The notes beneath the pieces are model-generated. The model saw only the letters and a program-made list of their open reading frames with translations, made no database searches and was not told where the DNA came from. 64,000 nt of DNA from NCBI GenBank assembly GCA_021604865.1, contig BQJU01000003.1, positions 62,001-126,000 of the forward strand, in the 5' to 3' direction. The DNA is from Saprospiraceae bacterium. GTDB taxonomy: Bacteria; Bacteroidota; Bacteroidia; Chitinophagales; Saprospiraceae. The translations under genes and the position numbers were made by a program. Below are positions 27,220 to 35,127 of this stretch, in pieces (the first letter of the stretch is position 1; each line of letters begins with the position of its first letter).

Positions 27220-28300
27220 GATCTAATTTAAAGGTCAAATAAGCATAAGCATCTCGGGCTCTACCTCTTACGATGGTAGGTTGAAAAGCATCCAAATCCG
27301 CTAACAATTGCCCCAAATGCTGGACCAACGCAGGCGGAAAAACTTTTTCATTATAATCCAAATCCGCCATTTCTGTAACAAACCATCCGGTCTTGCCTGT
27401 ACAATTTATTACAAACCGAATGGTTAAATAACCAGACTCTTCAGCTAACAAAGTCGTATCAATCTGAGGTTGCAATTCCTTCCAAAGAGCATATTTACCA
27501 CCCTTGAACCCAGCATCCGGGTCGCCATTATAATAATCCACGATATCATCTGGTGAATCACAAAGTTTAAAGTTACCACCTGGTAATATGCCATCACTCG
27601 GATCTATAAACCCGACTCTTTTTATATCGTGGTTGGCCAACTCCATGAATTGATGCATTGGCATCTGTTCAACAAGCTCGATTGTAGTTGTTCCTTCTGC
27701 TGATACAAGGGTTGCTTCAAATAAACCCATTCCCGCCACATACACTTCTCGGAAAGCCGATTCCGTTTGTAGCGTATCTCCATCAACAGACTTTTGGGTT
27801 ACAAGAACCCCATCTACGATCAATGCTTTGCCTTCCGGTAAAAGGGTGTCTCTTGTGCTAGTCTGTGTTCTCGTCCAGGTAGTGGCCCCATTCGTTTTTT
27901 GAAAGGACGGACTTTCTTGCCCTAAAAAAAGAAAGACCGGTTGCGTGATGTCATACCTTATGGTATCGTTCTTAAAATACTGCTGTTCTGATCGAAGAAA
28001 AAGCTTGTTTTCCTCCAGTGCAAATAGTCGAGACCTCGTTTGTTGGAAGGCTGGATCGTAATGTTGTTGTAATACTTCCCGGGTAGCCGTAATCGTATAA
28101 GACCGATATTCAATAGTAGAGGCAGGCTCTTGACTATCGATACCATCGAAATGCAGGTAGTACTTATGTACAATACCCGATTGCAATAATGGAAATGCAG
28201 GTAAAAACTGTCCACTTCCGCCTAAGTTTGACTTTAGCGGAGAACAAGATTCTAACCATAGGAATAAACTGGCAAAGATGACTAAGACATATACCTTCAA
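27191..28300 (-). CDS. Lipoprotein with TonB-C-like C-terminal domain
   Basis: A 369-residue protein with a lipoprotein signal (MKVYVLVIFASLFLWLESC). Residues ~25-220 are beta-rich (YYLHFDGIDSQ, SYTITATREVLQQHYDP, TTIELVEQMPM) and match no family I know. The last ~80 residues (YLTIRFVINCTGKTGWFVTE, then LDAFQPTIVRGRARDAYAYL) follow the pattern of TonB C-terminal domains, where FxVxxxGK and a final TFKL-type strand are typical, but here without the TonB membrane arm. It follows the GRDP-like gene by 11 bp and overlaps the TPR lipoprotein gene, so it belongs to the same operon. Role unknown; an envelope partner for peptide handling is a guess. Confidence 0.7.
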   Translation of the reverse strand: MKVYVLVIFASLFLWLESCSPLKSNLGGSGQFLPAFPLLQSGIVHKYYLHFDGIDSQEPASTIEYRSYTITATREVLQQHYDPAFQQTRSRLFALEENKLFLRSEQQYFKNDTIRYDITQPVFLFLGQESPSFQKTNGATTWTRTQTSTRDTLLPEGKALIVDGVLVTQKSVDGDTLQTESAFREVYVAGMGLFEATLVSAEGTTTIELVEQMPMHQFMELANHDIKRVGFIDPSDGILPGGNFKLCDSPDDIVDYYNGDPDAGFKGGKYALWKELQPQIDTTLLAEESGYLTIRFVINCTGKTGWFVTEMADLDYNEKVFPPALVQHLGQLLADLDAFQPTIVRGRARDAYAYLTFKLDHGSIIDLLP

Positions 28301-28311
28301 ACTATATTTTC

Positions 28312-28851
28312 TTATTGCTGCTTTGCCAGCGGTTTCTTGATTTTGTCTATTTCAGCTCTACTATATTTCTCCGCATATTCTTTGTACCATTTCAGGCAGG
28401 TTGCTTCACCCATCAAATCATAGGTCAACGAGTACTGGTTCTCATAAAAACCTTTCATTTCTTCGACGTGCATATCCCCCTTGGCTAATTTTGATTCGTC
28501 TGCTGCTTTAGTCGTTGGTACATGGTGTACAAATCCACCGAGGTACTTATTGCAAAACGCTTCGTATGCTTGAGTATGCAAGATAAAATTGTGCCACATT
28601 TGATCAATCATGGGCAAACCTCTGATGATACCAACGATAAAATCAATTCTCCCTAGGCGGTTTAACTCATAAGCTACCGCACAAAACCAAAGCCATTTTT
28701 TGGTTTCCATAAAAATATCATCGGCCTCTTCATCTGAAAGGAAAAAATGTTTCTTAAACCGGTGGGGAACATTTTCATTTTCGTAAAGCAGGACTTCATC
28801 AAGGGGTTTAATGCCCGTATTTTCTTTTAGCGTTGGTTGTTGTTTGGTCAT
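28312..28851 (-). CDS. GRDP-like small protein in RiPP operon
   Basis: A 179-residue soluble protein without signal peptide. The core MIDQMWHNFILHTQAYEAFC followed by FVHHVP matches the pattern of the glycine-rich domain protein (GRDP)-like family, in which an invariant Asp-x-x-Trp-His, the H-T/D-x-x-Y-xx-FC stretch and a His-His-x-Pro are shared by plant, fungal and bacterial members. Biochemical function of the family is unknown. Clustered His, Asp and Cys could bind metal. It lies 12 bp after the HQxxH gene and 11 bp before the lipoprotein gene, so it is part of the same transcript. An assistant or carrier role in peptide modification is only inferred. Confidence 0.7.
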   Translation of the reverse strand: MTKQQPTLKENTGIKPLDEVLLYENENVPHRFKKHFFLSDEEADDIFMETKKWLWFCAVAYELNRLGRIDFIVGIIRGLPMIDQMWHNFILHTQAYEAFCNKYLGGFVHHVPTTKAADESKLAKGDMHVEEMKGFYENQYSLTYDLMGEATCLKWYKEYAEKYSRAEIDKIKKPLAKQQ

Positions 28852-28863
28852 TTGCTATAGAAT

Positions 28864-29985
28864 TTAAGAAAGTTGTTTAGGATTGTTTTGCTCGAGAAAT
28901 CTAGAATAACTAAAAACTGACCCCTGATTTGAAAAACTGAAAACATCAAAAATATCAGGGTATTGTTGCATCTGTTCAAAACATCTGGCATCCAGATGAT
29001 GGTACAATTCAGCCCCTTTTTCTGTGTATACCTCTTCAAAATTCACCCGTTGTATTCCCGAACGGAACCGGGGTTTCTTGATGGCCAGTCTACCCATCAA
29101 TTCAAAATGCATGGTTTCATCCAGTGTATTACTCAAGACCATTGGCAGTATACTATTGACGCCTGTGCTCACCGTATAAACCCCGTGAAAAGCGCCAAAA
29201 ATATCTCGTATTTCCAGTTTTTCATTTTCGCCAATGAGCTTAGCCAAAGGAGTTGTTGGTGGTATCTTTAAGAATTCTTTCACATCAGCTATAATCGCAT
29301 TAAACACATTATGTGAACATTGGTGGATCAATTCCTCAACAAAAAAAGGAGTATTGGAATTTGAATTCACACTAACGAAAATGGTGCCATGCACCTGACG
29401 AGTCACAAACGACCGAATATCGGGATTTTCATACAAAATAATACGACGGGTCGATTGCGTATACATGGCGTATTCCTGAGGGCAAAAACGTTTGATAAGT
29501 TCAAAGGCCTCCTTAATATAAGGCACGTATTTCAAGGTCGCATGAGGAATGTTACGAATGCACGGACTTTCTTTGGTTGCCCCATTTTCTTCAAGAAAAA
29601 AGTTGTAATAAGGGTTGGAGTAAAGACAAACTTCAATGTTGTTATGTTCTTCAAGCAACAACGGTTTCACAAACCGGGCTTCATCTCTTTGAACAGGGGT
29701 TTCTTTATGATCCGTGACAAAGTATCCTATATGAGGCAGAAAGGCAGCACCATAAGCATCAGTAATAATAGGGGTGGACTTTTCTTTCAGATAAAATTCC
29801 AGGATCTGTTCAATGGACATCCCTTCCAAATTGTTGAAATATCCAAACAGGAGCGGATCGCTAAAATGATCATTATTGTAAAAATCAAGCTGCTCGAAAA
29901 CCTCAGGATGGGTTTTGTATATCAACTCCCGAAGAACAAGCCCAAAATGCTCCTGGCCTGCTTCAAAATACGTTTTTAAATCCAT
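28864..29985 (-). CDS. HExxH peptide beta-hydroxylase-like protein with HQxxH variant
   Basis: A 373-residue soluble protein. The segment FFVEELIHQCSHNVFNAI, followed ~35-50 residues later by IRDIFGAFHGVYTVSTG, has the layout of the HEXXH-motif family (TIGR04267), where LVHEFQH-x-KLNALLD is followed by a PL-x-GLLHGVYA block. Members of that family have been shown to be alpha-ketoglutarate, iron-dependent peptide beta-hydroxylases in RiPP clusters. Here the motif is His221-Gln-Cys-Ser-His225, so the Glu is replaced by Gln while both His remain. The remainder of the protein (N-terminal 200 residues, C-terminal EVYTEKGAELYHHLD) is less familiar. As the first gene of the minus-strand run it may hydroxylate or bind the peptide. 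Family placement is by pattern and moderately sure. Confidence 0.65.
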   Translation of the reverse strand: MDLKTYFEAGQEHFGLVLRELIYKTHPEVFEQLDFYNNDHFSDPLLFGYFNNLEGMSIEQILEFYLKEKSTPIITDAYGAAFLPHIGYFVTDHKETPVQRDEARFVKPLLLEEHNNIEVCLYSNPYYNFFLEENGATKESPCIRNIPHATLKYVPYIKEAFELIKRFCPQEYAMYTQSTRRIILYENPDIRSFVTRQVHGTIFVSVNSNSNTPFFVEELIHQCSHNVFNAIIADVKEFLKIPPTTPLAKLIGENEKLEIRDIFGAFHGVYTVSTGVNSILPMVLSNTLDETMHFELMGRLAIKKPRFRSGIQRVNFEEVYTEKGAELYHHLDARCFEQMQQYPDIFDVFSFSNQGSVFSYSRFLEQNNPKQLS

Positions 29986-30586
29986 ATAATAATCAGCGTT
30001 TGAGAGTTTTTAAGCTTACCAACAGGCACACGGATAACCGCCTAATCAGGGTCAAAATACGATGGGCAGAGCCTACCTCTTTTTGGCCTGTTTGGTTAGC
30101 AATACTACTAGATCCCATTCGAATTACAATCTATTTGACAGTCAACAGGTCGCAGCTGAGCTGCAGCAAGTTAATCTGCTATAGTCGCAATTTCAAAAGA
30201 AGCTTTAAAGACAACAAAAACAGAATGTATAGCGCAATATTTCGTTAGTACACGAAATTAACTAAGGTAGTAGTAAAAAATGAAATACTCATTAAGAGAA
30301 AATAAATGTAAATCATTTTTTAAATTAAACAAAAATAATATACAACATTTTAAAAAAAAACACCTCCCGCCCCATGAAGTTGATCCGGCTCTAATCACTT
30401 TTTTGACCGTTACAACAACACCAAACAACTCAGACTGTAGCCCCTGGATAATTTCCAAAACTTCTGGACATTTCGGCTTTTTTTTAATACTTTCGAGCTT
30501 GTTTAAGATCAACTTTTGGGCAACAAATGATCACATATTGCCTGCAATAGAATGTTATTTCTTTTTTCAAAAACGCATCAAAATTT
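29986..30586. other. 600 bp divergent intergenic region
   Basis: It separates the start of the minus-strand RiPP-linked operon from the plus-strand ywbE gene and must carry promoters for both. It is AT-rich, with an A9 run at 30352-30360 preceded by ...ACATTTT. No RNA gene or clear promoter box is seen. One doubtful minus-strand reading frame is listed separately. Confidence 0.4.
30258..30512 (-). CDS. Doubtful 84-codon ORF, possible decayed or TTG-started small gene
   Basis: The frame opens with a TTG (complement of 30510-30512); there is no ATG. Its first half (ILNKLESIKKKPKCPEVL, then ELFGVVVTVKKVIRAG) looks protein-like and reaches a Gly-Gly (STSWGGRC), but the second half, past a T9 run, is a low-complexity Phe/Leu/Tyr-rich tail. 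It might be a degenerate peptide precursor upstream of the HQxxH gene, or chance. Kept for its position. Confidence 0.2.
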   Translation of the reverse strand: MILNKLESIKKKPKCPEVLEIIQGLQSELFGVVVTVKKVIRAGSTSWGGRCFFLKCCILFLFNLKNDLHLFSLNEYFIFYYYLS

Positions 30587-30811
30587 ATGAATGGAACAAA
30601 AAGGGCCAATATCAAAACCGGCATGCTGGTCAATATTGTCCTCAAAAAAGATCAGACCAGTGGTGAACTTACCGAAGGTATCGTGAAACGCATTCTCACC
30701 AAAACACCCAAACATCCACATGGCATAAAAGTGATGCTCGATACTGGTGAGGTGGGTCGGGTAAAAGAAATTTTGGAAGAAGAGGAGGATGAACTGATTT
30801 TAGAAGATTAA
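30587..30811 (+). CDS. ywbE: YwbE family protein
   Basis: A 74-residue basic protein that matches the YwbE family end to end: NGTKRANIKTGMLVNIVLKK, DQTSGELTEGIVKRILT, then HPHGIKVMLDTGEVGRVKEI and an acidic tail. The family is a small SH3-like beta barrel fold of unknown function, found in many Firmicutes and Bacteroidota. The next gene's frame begins in the TAATG overlap at its stop codon, so the two are likely co-transcribed. Confidence 0.9.
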   Translation: MNGTKRANIKTGMLVNIVLKKDQTSGELTEGIVKRILTKTPKHPHGIKVMLDTGEVGRVKEILEEEEDELILED

Positions 30812-30864
30812 TGCGTAACAACACTAGTGTTCTCGAAAAAACCCTAAGGATTTTGAATAGAAAA

Positions 30865-31791
30865 ATGTCCAGCTCCCCTCTTTTGATGATCCTGTCAATC
30901 TTGATACTTTGTGCTGCTTGTGAAAAATTTAAATCCCCTACACAGGAAGTACCGGAAACTGTGACCCAGTATTTCAAGTATCTGGGGCCATTGCCAAATC
31001 AATTAAATGAAATTTCGGGACTGGTTATTGAAGATAGTACGATTTGGGCACACAATGATAGTGGTGACGGGCCTTACCTTTATCAGGTCAGCCTCAGTGG
31101 AGATAAACTGCTGCGCAAGGCAACCATTAAGGGTATCTTCCCAATCGACTGGGAAGATATGACTCGGGATGAGCACTTTTTTTATCTGGGTGATTTTGGC
31201 AATAATAATGGCAACCGCCAAGATTTGTCCATCTACAAAGTAGCTATTGATAGCTTGGACCTATCTCCAAACGAAAAAATATCCTTCCATTCCCATTTGA
31301 CCTTTTCGTACGAAGACCAGCTTCGTTTCAACTATGGACCATATCAACACAATTTTGATTGTGAAGCCATGATCGTTCAGAGAGACAGTCTTTATCTTTT
31401 CACCAAAAACCATGAAGATAATCACTGTCGTTTTTATGCCCTATCCAAACATAGTGATGGTTCGGCGATTGCTCAGCTGAGGGACACTTTTGATACAAAG
31501 GGCACCATAACTGCGGCAGCTTATACGGTAGGAAAAACAGGGCCGGTTTTGGCTCTACTTGGCTACAATTATAAAGGAGGTAATGCCTTTCATTCTTTTC
31601 TGTGGCTTTTTACTGAATTTAAGGGTGCCAACTTTTTTTCTGGTAAACAACAACGAATTGACCTACCACCCATTGCGCAAACTGAGGGCATTAGTTTTCT
31701 AACACCGACCAAATTGCTCATCAGTAGCGAAGCTGAAAACCTATCTTTTGGAAAACTATTTCAATTTGATATCGAGCATTGGTTGCAGTAG
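30865..31791 (+). CDS. Lipoprotein, beta-propeller-like, unknown function
   Basis: A 308-residue lipoprotein; the ATG at 30865 gives the signal MSSSPLLMILSILILCAAC, while the ATG at 30811 (overlapping the ywbE stop) would add an 18-residue N-terminal extension. The mature part has recurring strand units with Asp/Trp turns: EISGLVIEDSTIWAHNDSGD, IDWEDMTRDEHFFYLGDFGNN and FDCEAMIVQRDSLYLFTKNH. These are typical of SdiA-regulated/phytase-like propellers. No catalytic site is evident. It converges closely on the next gene (5 bp between stops), leaving no room for a separate terminator. Confidence 0.75.
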   Translation: MSSSPLLMILSILILCAACEKFKSPTQEVPETVTQYFKYLGPLPNQLNEISGLVIEDSTIWAHNDSGDGPYLYQVSLSGDKLLRKATIKGIFPIDWEDMTRDEHFFYLGDFGNNNGNRQDLSIYKVAIDSLDLSPNEKISFHSHLTFSYEDQLRFNYGPYQHNFDCEAMIVQRDSLYLFTKNHEDNHCRFYALSKHSDGSAIAQLRDTFDTKGTITAAAYTVGKTGPVLALLGYNYKGGNAFHSFLWLFTEFKGANFFSGKQQRIDLPPIAQTEGISFLTPTKLLISSEAENLSFGKLFQFDIEHWLQ

Positions 31792-31796
31792 GTATA

Positions 31797-33020
31797 TTAT
31801 TTTAAGCTTCCGTCTAAATTAAAGCTCAATCCACCACGAAGTATCAAACCCTGTCCCAAGCGTTCTCCTTCCATAAATCCGCCGGTTTTATACCCTACTT
31901 CTACCATCAATCCCAGAAGGCCAGGTTCTCGTTGCCAATCATAATAAAGCGTAGTGATAACCGCAGCTCCTGTACCCTGTTCGTCAGTAACCTGTCCATC
32001 ATCAGTGATCAAAAATTCGGGTTGCTTCCAAAACTGACCCCGAGCGGTCAGGTAGAGCGGATTCGCCAATTTCACATTCCAGATTTGACCACTAAATCGC
32101 CAATATTTTTGAAATGTGCCATCAGAATGTGCGAATGCCAGTGAAAAAAGTTGGGCCTTATATTTGAAATAGTTTTCGTAATGCAATTCGGGGCCAAAAG
32201 GTGATAGACTGAAGCGAAACTTGGGTAGATAGCTCAGTTTTTGACTAAACCGGATAAAGGGTACCCTGGTTTTGGCCTGGGCCTGCCACCCATAATTGAA
32301 GATACTTTGAAAGGCATAATAATTGACGGGATCCAAAAGAATCGATAAAAAGCCATAAGAAAACAGCTTTTTGGTCGTCAACTCATCTTGTTGATAATAA
32401 GTATTTGTATTGTTGAGGTAGGTATTCACGTCTCCGCCAAGTCCTCTGCCAAAGGTGACATAGCTGTTTAAATCGTTGTTGGCATAAAGATAAAGTAGCG
32501 CATCGTGGTAATCCAATTTTTCTGAGAGCAGTGCATTCCTGTGGATTTTTTTGCTAAAAATGGCATTCGCTTCAGTTCCGGCAACAGTCATGACCAGCTG
32601 TTCCTGCTCTGTTCGGTCGAGAATCGGGCGATAGCGTACATTGGGTGTTTCTAACTGAAACGGAGGCGGCAGTGTAAGTTTCAACTCCGTCACCTGGCTA
32701 CCATATTGCCTGGCCCGATAACCATGGCCGAAATATTCGTGTTGCAAACTGGGTAAAACAAAAGCAAAGGGGTAATCAATAAATAACAATTTGGCAAAAC
32801 GATAGGCTCGGTTGGTCCACTCTTTGTCTTCTGAAAATAAATGTTTGGGAAGGTAACGCTCATCCAGTTTCGACCAGGCATGGTTTATGGCCAGTAAATT
32901 TTCAGCACCAAAATGCTCGCCCAAATCTTGCTCATACAATAGGTGGTACCGAACCTGCCCCCATAATGGTTGACTTAGAAAAAAAAGAGCAATCAGAGAA
33001 AATAGGAATTGTTTATTCAT
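31797..33020 (-). CDS. Secreted protein with HEYFGHG motif, unknown family
   Basis: A 407-residue exported protein; the ATG at 33020 gives a signal peptide (MNKQFLFSLIALFFLSQPLWGQ), and the frame extends 24 codons upstream without one. Around residue 85 it carries SLQHEYFGHGYRARQYG, reminiscent of zinc-protease helices but with His-Glu-x-x-Gly-His spacing that is not the canonical HExxH. The C-terminal half (RFSQKLSYLPKFRFSLSPFG, GLMVEVGYKTGGF, LILRGGLSFNLDG) has alternating amphipathic strands typical of outer-membrane beta-barrels. It may be a membrane-embedded protein with a periplasmic metal site. Not recognised as a named family. Confidence 0.65.
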   Translation of the reverse strand: MNKQFLFSLIALFFLSQPLWGQVRYHLLYEQDLGEHFGAENLLAINHAWSKLDERYLPKHLFSEDKEWTNRAYRFAKLLFIDYPFAFVLPSLQHEYFGHGYRARQYGSQVTELKLTLPPPFQLETPNVRYRPILDRTEQEQLVMTVAGTEANAIFSKKIHRNALLSEKLDYHDALLYLYANNDLNSYVTFGRGLGGDVNTYLNNTNTYYQQDELTTKKLFSYGFLSILLDPVNYYAFQSIFNYGWQAQAKTRVPFIRFSQKLSYLPKFRFSLSPFGPELHYENYFKYKAQLFSLAFAHSDGTFQKYWRFSGQIWNVKLANPLYLTARGQFWKQPEFLITDDGQVTDEQGTGAAVITTLYYDWQREPGLLGLMVEVGYKTGGFMEGERLGQGLILRGGLSFNLDGSLK

Positions 33021-33384
33021 TAGGTGTAAATGAGAGCTTGGTTGGAGACCAACGGCTGGTCTCCAGCCAAACTCTGAGTAGACACACATCATTGTGTGGC
33101 ACCTAAATATACGGAACTTGCTGTATGCAGGTTTCGAATTTACTAAAGTAAATAGGGAATACGCCGTAGATCAAAACCTCCAATAGGGTGTGTTTAGAGC
33201 TTCATGGTTGGCAAACACGCTCTGACAGCAAAGGTGTCGTCCTACCCATAAGGATCAACGCTTGGTCCACGGCCGCCTTTAATTTTTATCAAAACTTTGG
33301 TGGCCAATTGCAGCTTTTTGAAATTTTCCAGCTTTTCAATTTTCACTTTTTTGTTCTTCATGTTAAAGTGTTTTTAAATATCAA

Positions 33385-33888
33385 TTAATACAATGGAATC
33401 TTCGTTTCTTTGGCTCCAAGGGATTCCAGGAATTCTTTTACTTCCAGTGCTTCCTCACCTCCCCGAATGGCGTGATGGTATAGGGTAAACCCATGTGGAC
33501 CTTTAGCATTTAGTACGTTTGGAAATGCTTCAAGCATTGGTTTGACAATCTCAATTTTGCCAAATAGAGCAGCCGTAAAAATATTGGCCTGAGCCCCCTG
33601 ATCAATGAGATATTGAGCCAGTTCCTTATACCCTACATGAGATGCTGCTCCCAGACAGGTTTCAAAATCTCCGTACTTCCAGTCGTGAGCGGCATTTAGT
33701 AGTGTTGGATTTTCTACCAATAACCCTTTGACCTTATCCATATCCCGATGTCCGGCTCCTACAAAATTGGCGACCAATTCTTTGTCCAATTGCGGATCAT
33801 TGGGTGCCACTGCCTGGCCTAAAAGTGGTAACCCCGAACCAATAAATCCTGCGACGCCAACATTTCTTAAAAAATCTTTCCGCTTCAT
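33385..33888 (-). CDS. Ankyrin-repeat protein with Tat-like signal
   Basis: A 167-residue protein. The N-terminus MKRKDFLRNVGVAGFIGSGLPLLGQA has a Lys-Arg-Lys-x-Phe-Leu pattern and a hydrophobic stretch like Tat signals of Bacteroidota (the second Arg of a strict twin-Arg is missing). Two to three ankyrin-type repeats follow (CLGAASHVGYKELAQYLIDQ, IFTAALFGKIEIVKPMLEAF, TLYHHAIRGGEEALEVKEFL). Ankyrin repeats mediate protein contacts; no partner is evident. It lies alone, upstream of the LytTR kinase gene that runs the other way. Confidence 0.75.
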   Translation of the reverse strand: MKRKDFLRNVGVAGFIGSGLPLLGQAVAPNDPQLDKELVANFVGAGHRDMDKVKGLLVENPTLLNAAHDWKYGDFETCLGAASHVGYKELAQYLIDQGAQANIFTAALFGKIEIVKPMLEAFPNVLNAKGPHGFTLYHHAIRGGEEALEVKEFLESLGAKETKIPLY

Positions 33889-34083
33889 AAATTGTGGTTT
33901 TGTTTTTTTACAATTAAAGCATTTATTCGGTGGAATGGGGAAGACTTATCTGAACCTTAGAGGTAATTATGTAGAAACAACCTAAATTTAAGGCTCAGGC
34001 AAAACGAGGCGTTGCCAACGCTAAAAGGGTCGTTTGCATAAATATTGGTTGGTGTGGCCCGTTTTTGCTGTAGTTTTACGGAT

Positions 34084-35127
34084 ATGGATAGAAAATTAAT
34101 GAAGGCTATTGCAGGCCATTTACTTTTCTGGCTGATCATCACCCTTACCTATGCTGCTTCGGAATGGGGGTATCGGGATAATTTTGCCCAGGCCATACTT
34201 TTTGAGGTCATCTTTTTACCTTCTCGCCTGATTGCTGTCTATGTCAATTGGTTTATCCTTATCCCACGTTTACTCTATCAGAATAAAGTGTTTTCCTACT
34301 TGTGTATCCTTACCATTCTATTGTTTTTACTGGCTACTCTTCAGCGTTATTATACCCTATATTGGGCCTACCCGGTTTTCTTCCCTTCCTGGATGACCCA
34401 ACCTCCACAACCTTTAGTCTTTTTTAGAATTGTACAAAATTTGGTCATCATTACTTCGCCAGTGGCATTCTCTACAGGTATCAAATTATTTTTCGACTGG
34501 TACGATCAAAAAAATAAAACCAGGAAGTTGGAAAAAGAAAAAGCAGAAGCAGAATTAAAATACCTGCGTTCTCAAATCAATCCGCACTTTTTGTTCAATA
34601 CCTTAAACAGCCTTTACGGCCTTTCATTAGAAAAATCGGATAAGGTGCCAAAGCTTCTTTTAAAACTTTCCGATTTATTGAGTTATTCCCTTTATGAATC
34701 AGCTGTCAAACGCATTCATCTCAAAAAGGAACTCCAACTCATCAAAGATTTCATTGCCCTGGAAAAAGAGCGTTATGAAGATAGGGTTAATATCACCTGG
34801 AAAATAAAAGAAGCCGACTTTACAGACTTGCAGTTGGCTCCCCTTTTACTGATGCCGCTGGTTGAAAATGCCTTCAAACACGGAGTAAAAGAAGAAAGTA
34901 ACCAGGCCCACTTATCAATCAGTTTGTTTCGGCAGCCCAATGGTATTGTTTTTGAAGTCATCAATACCATTCCCGCTTTTTCTTCACCTGAAGATCAACC
35001 AGAAGGTATCGGGCTAGCCAACCTGGGGCGCAGATTGGAAATATTATATCCCGGGCAATATGAATTGATTACCCGAAAAGCAAATAACCACTTTGTAGCT
35101 ACCTTAAAATTGAATGTTCATGCCTAA
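34084..35127 (+). CDS. LytTR-system sensor histidine kinase (LytS-like)
   Basis: A 347-residue inner-membrane kinase. Four membrane helices occupy residues ~8-140 (HLLFWLIITLTYA, LYWAYPVFFPSW between others), then a linker coiled coil (KTRKLEKEKAEAELKYL) leads to the His_kinase domain with phospho-acceptor His in SQINPHFLFNTLNSLY and an ATPase N box (LLMPLVENAFKHGV) and G box (EGIGLANLGRRL). Start at 34084 is the ATG before the first membrane helix. It overlaps the response-regulator gene by 14 bp. Such pairs often control envelope or carbohydrate genes; the adjacent DUF5916 gene is a possible target. Confidence 0.92.
   Translation: MDRKLMKAIAGHLLFWLIITLTYAASEWGYRDNFAQAILFEVIFLPSRLIAVYVNWFILIPRLLYQNKVFSYLCILTILLFLLATLQRYYTLYWAYPVFFPSWMTQPPQPLVFFRIVQNLVIITSPVAFSTGIKLFFDWYDQKNKTRKLEKEKAEAELKYLRSQINPHFLFNTLNSLYGLSLEKSDKVPKLLLKLSDLLSYSLYESAVKRIHLKKELQLIKDFIALEKERYEDRVNITWKIKEADFTDLQLAPLLLMPLVENAFKHGVKEESNQAHLSISLFRQPNGIVFEVINTIPAFSSPEDQPEGIGLANLGRRLEILYPGQYELITRKANNHFVATLKLNVHA

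Noticed and set aside
31797-33020. Reading HEYFGHG as a catalytic HExxH zinc-protease motif
   Set aside because: Spacing is His-Glu-x-x-Gly-His, not HExxH, and the rest of the protein looks like a membrane beta-barrel.
33093-33384. Possible short gene at 33188-33388
   Set aside because: The frame lacks recognisable features and ends in a low-complexity Phe/Leu/Asn-rich stretch; likely non-coding sequence.
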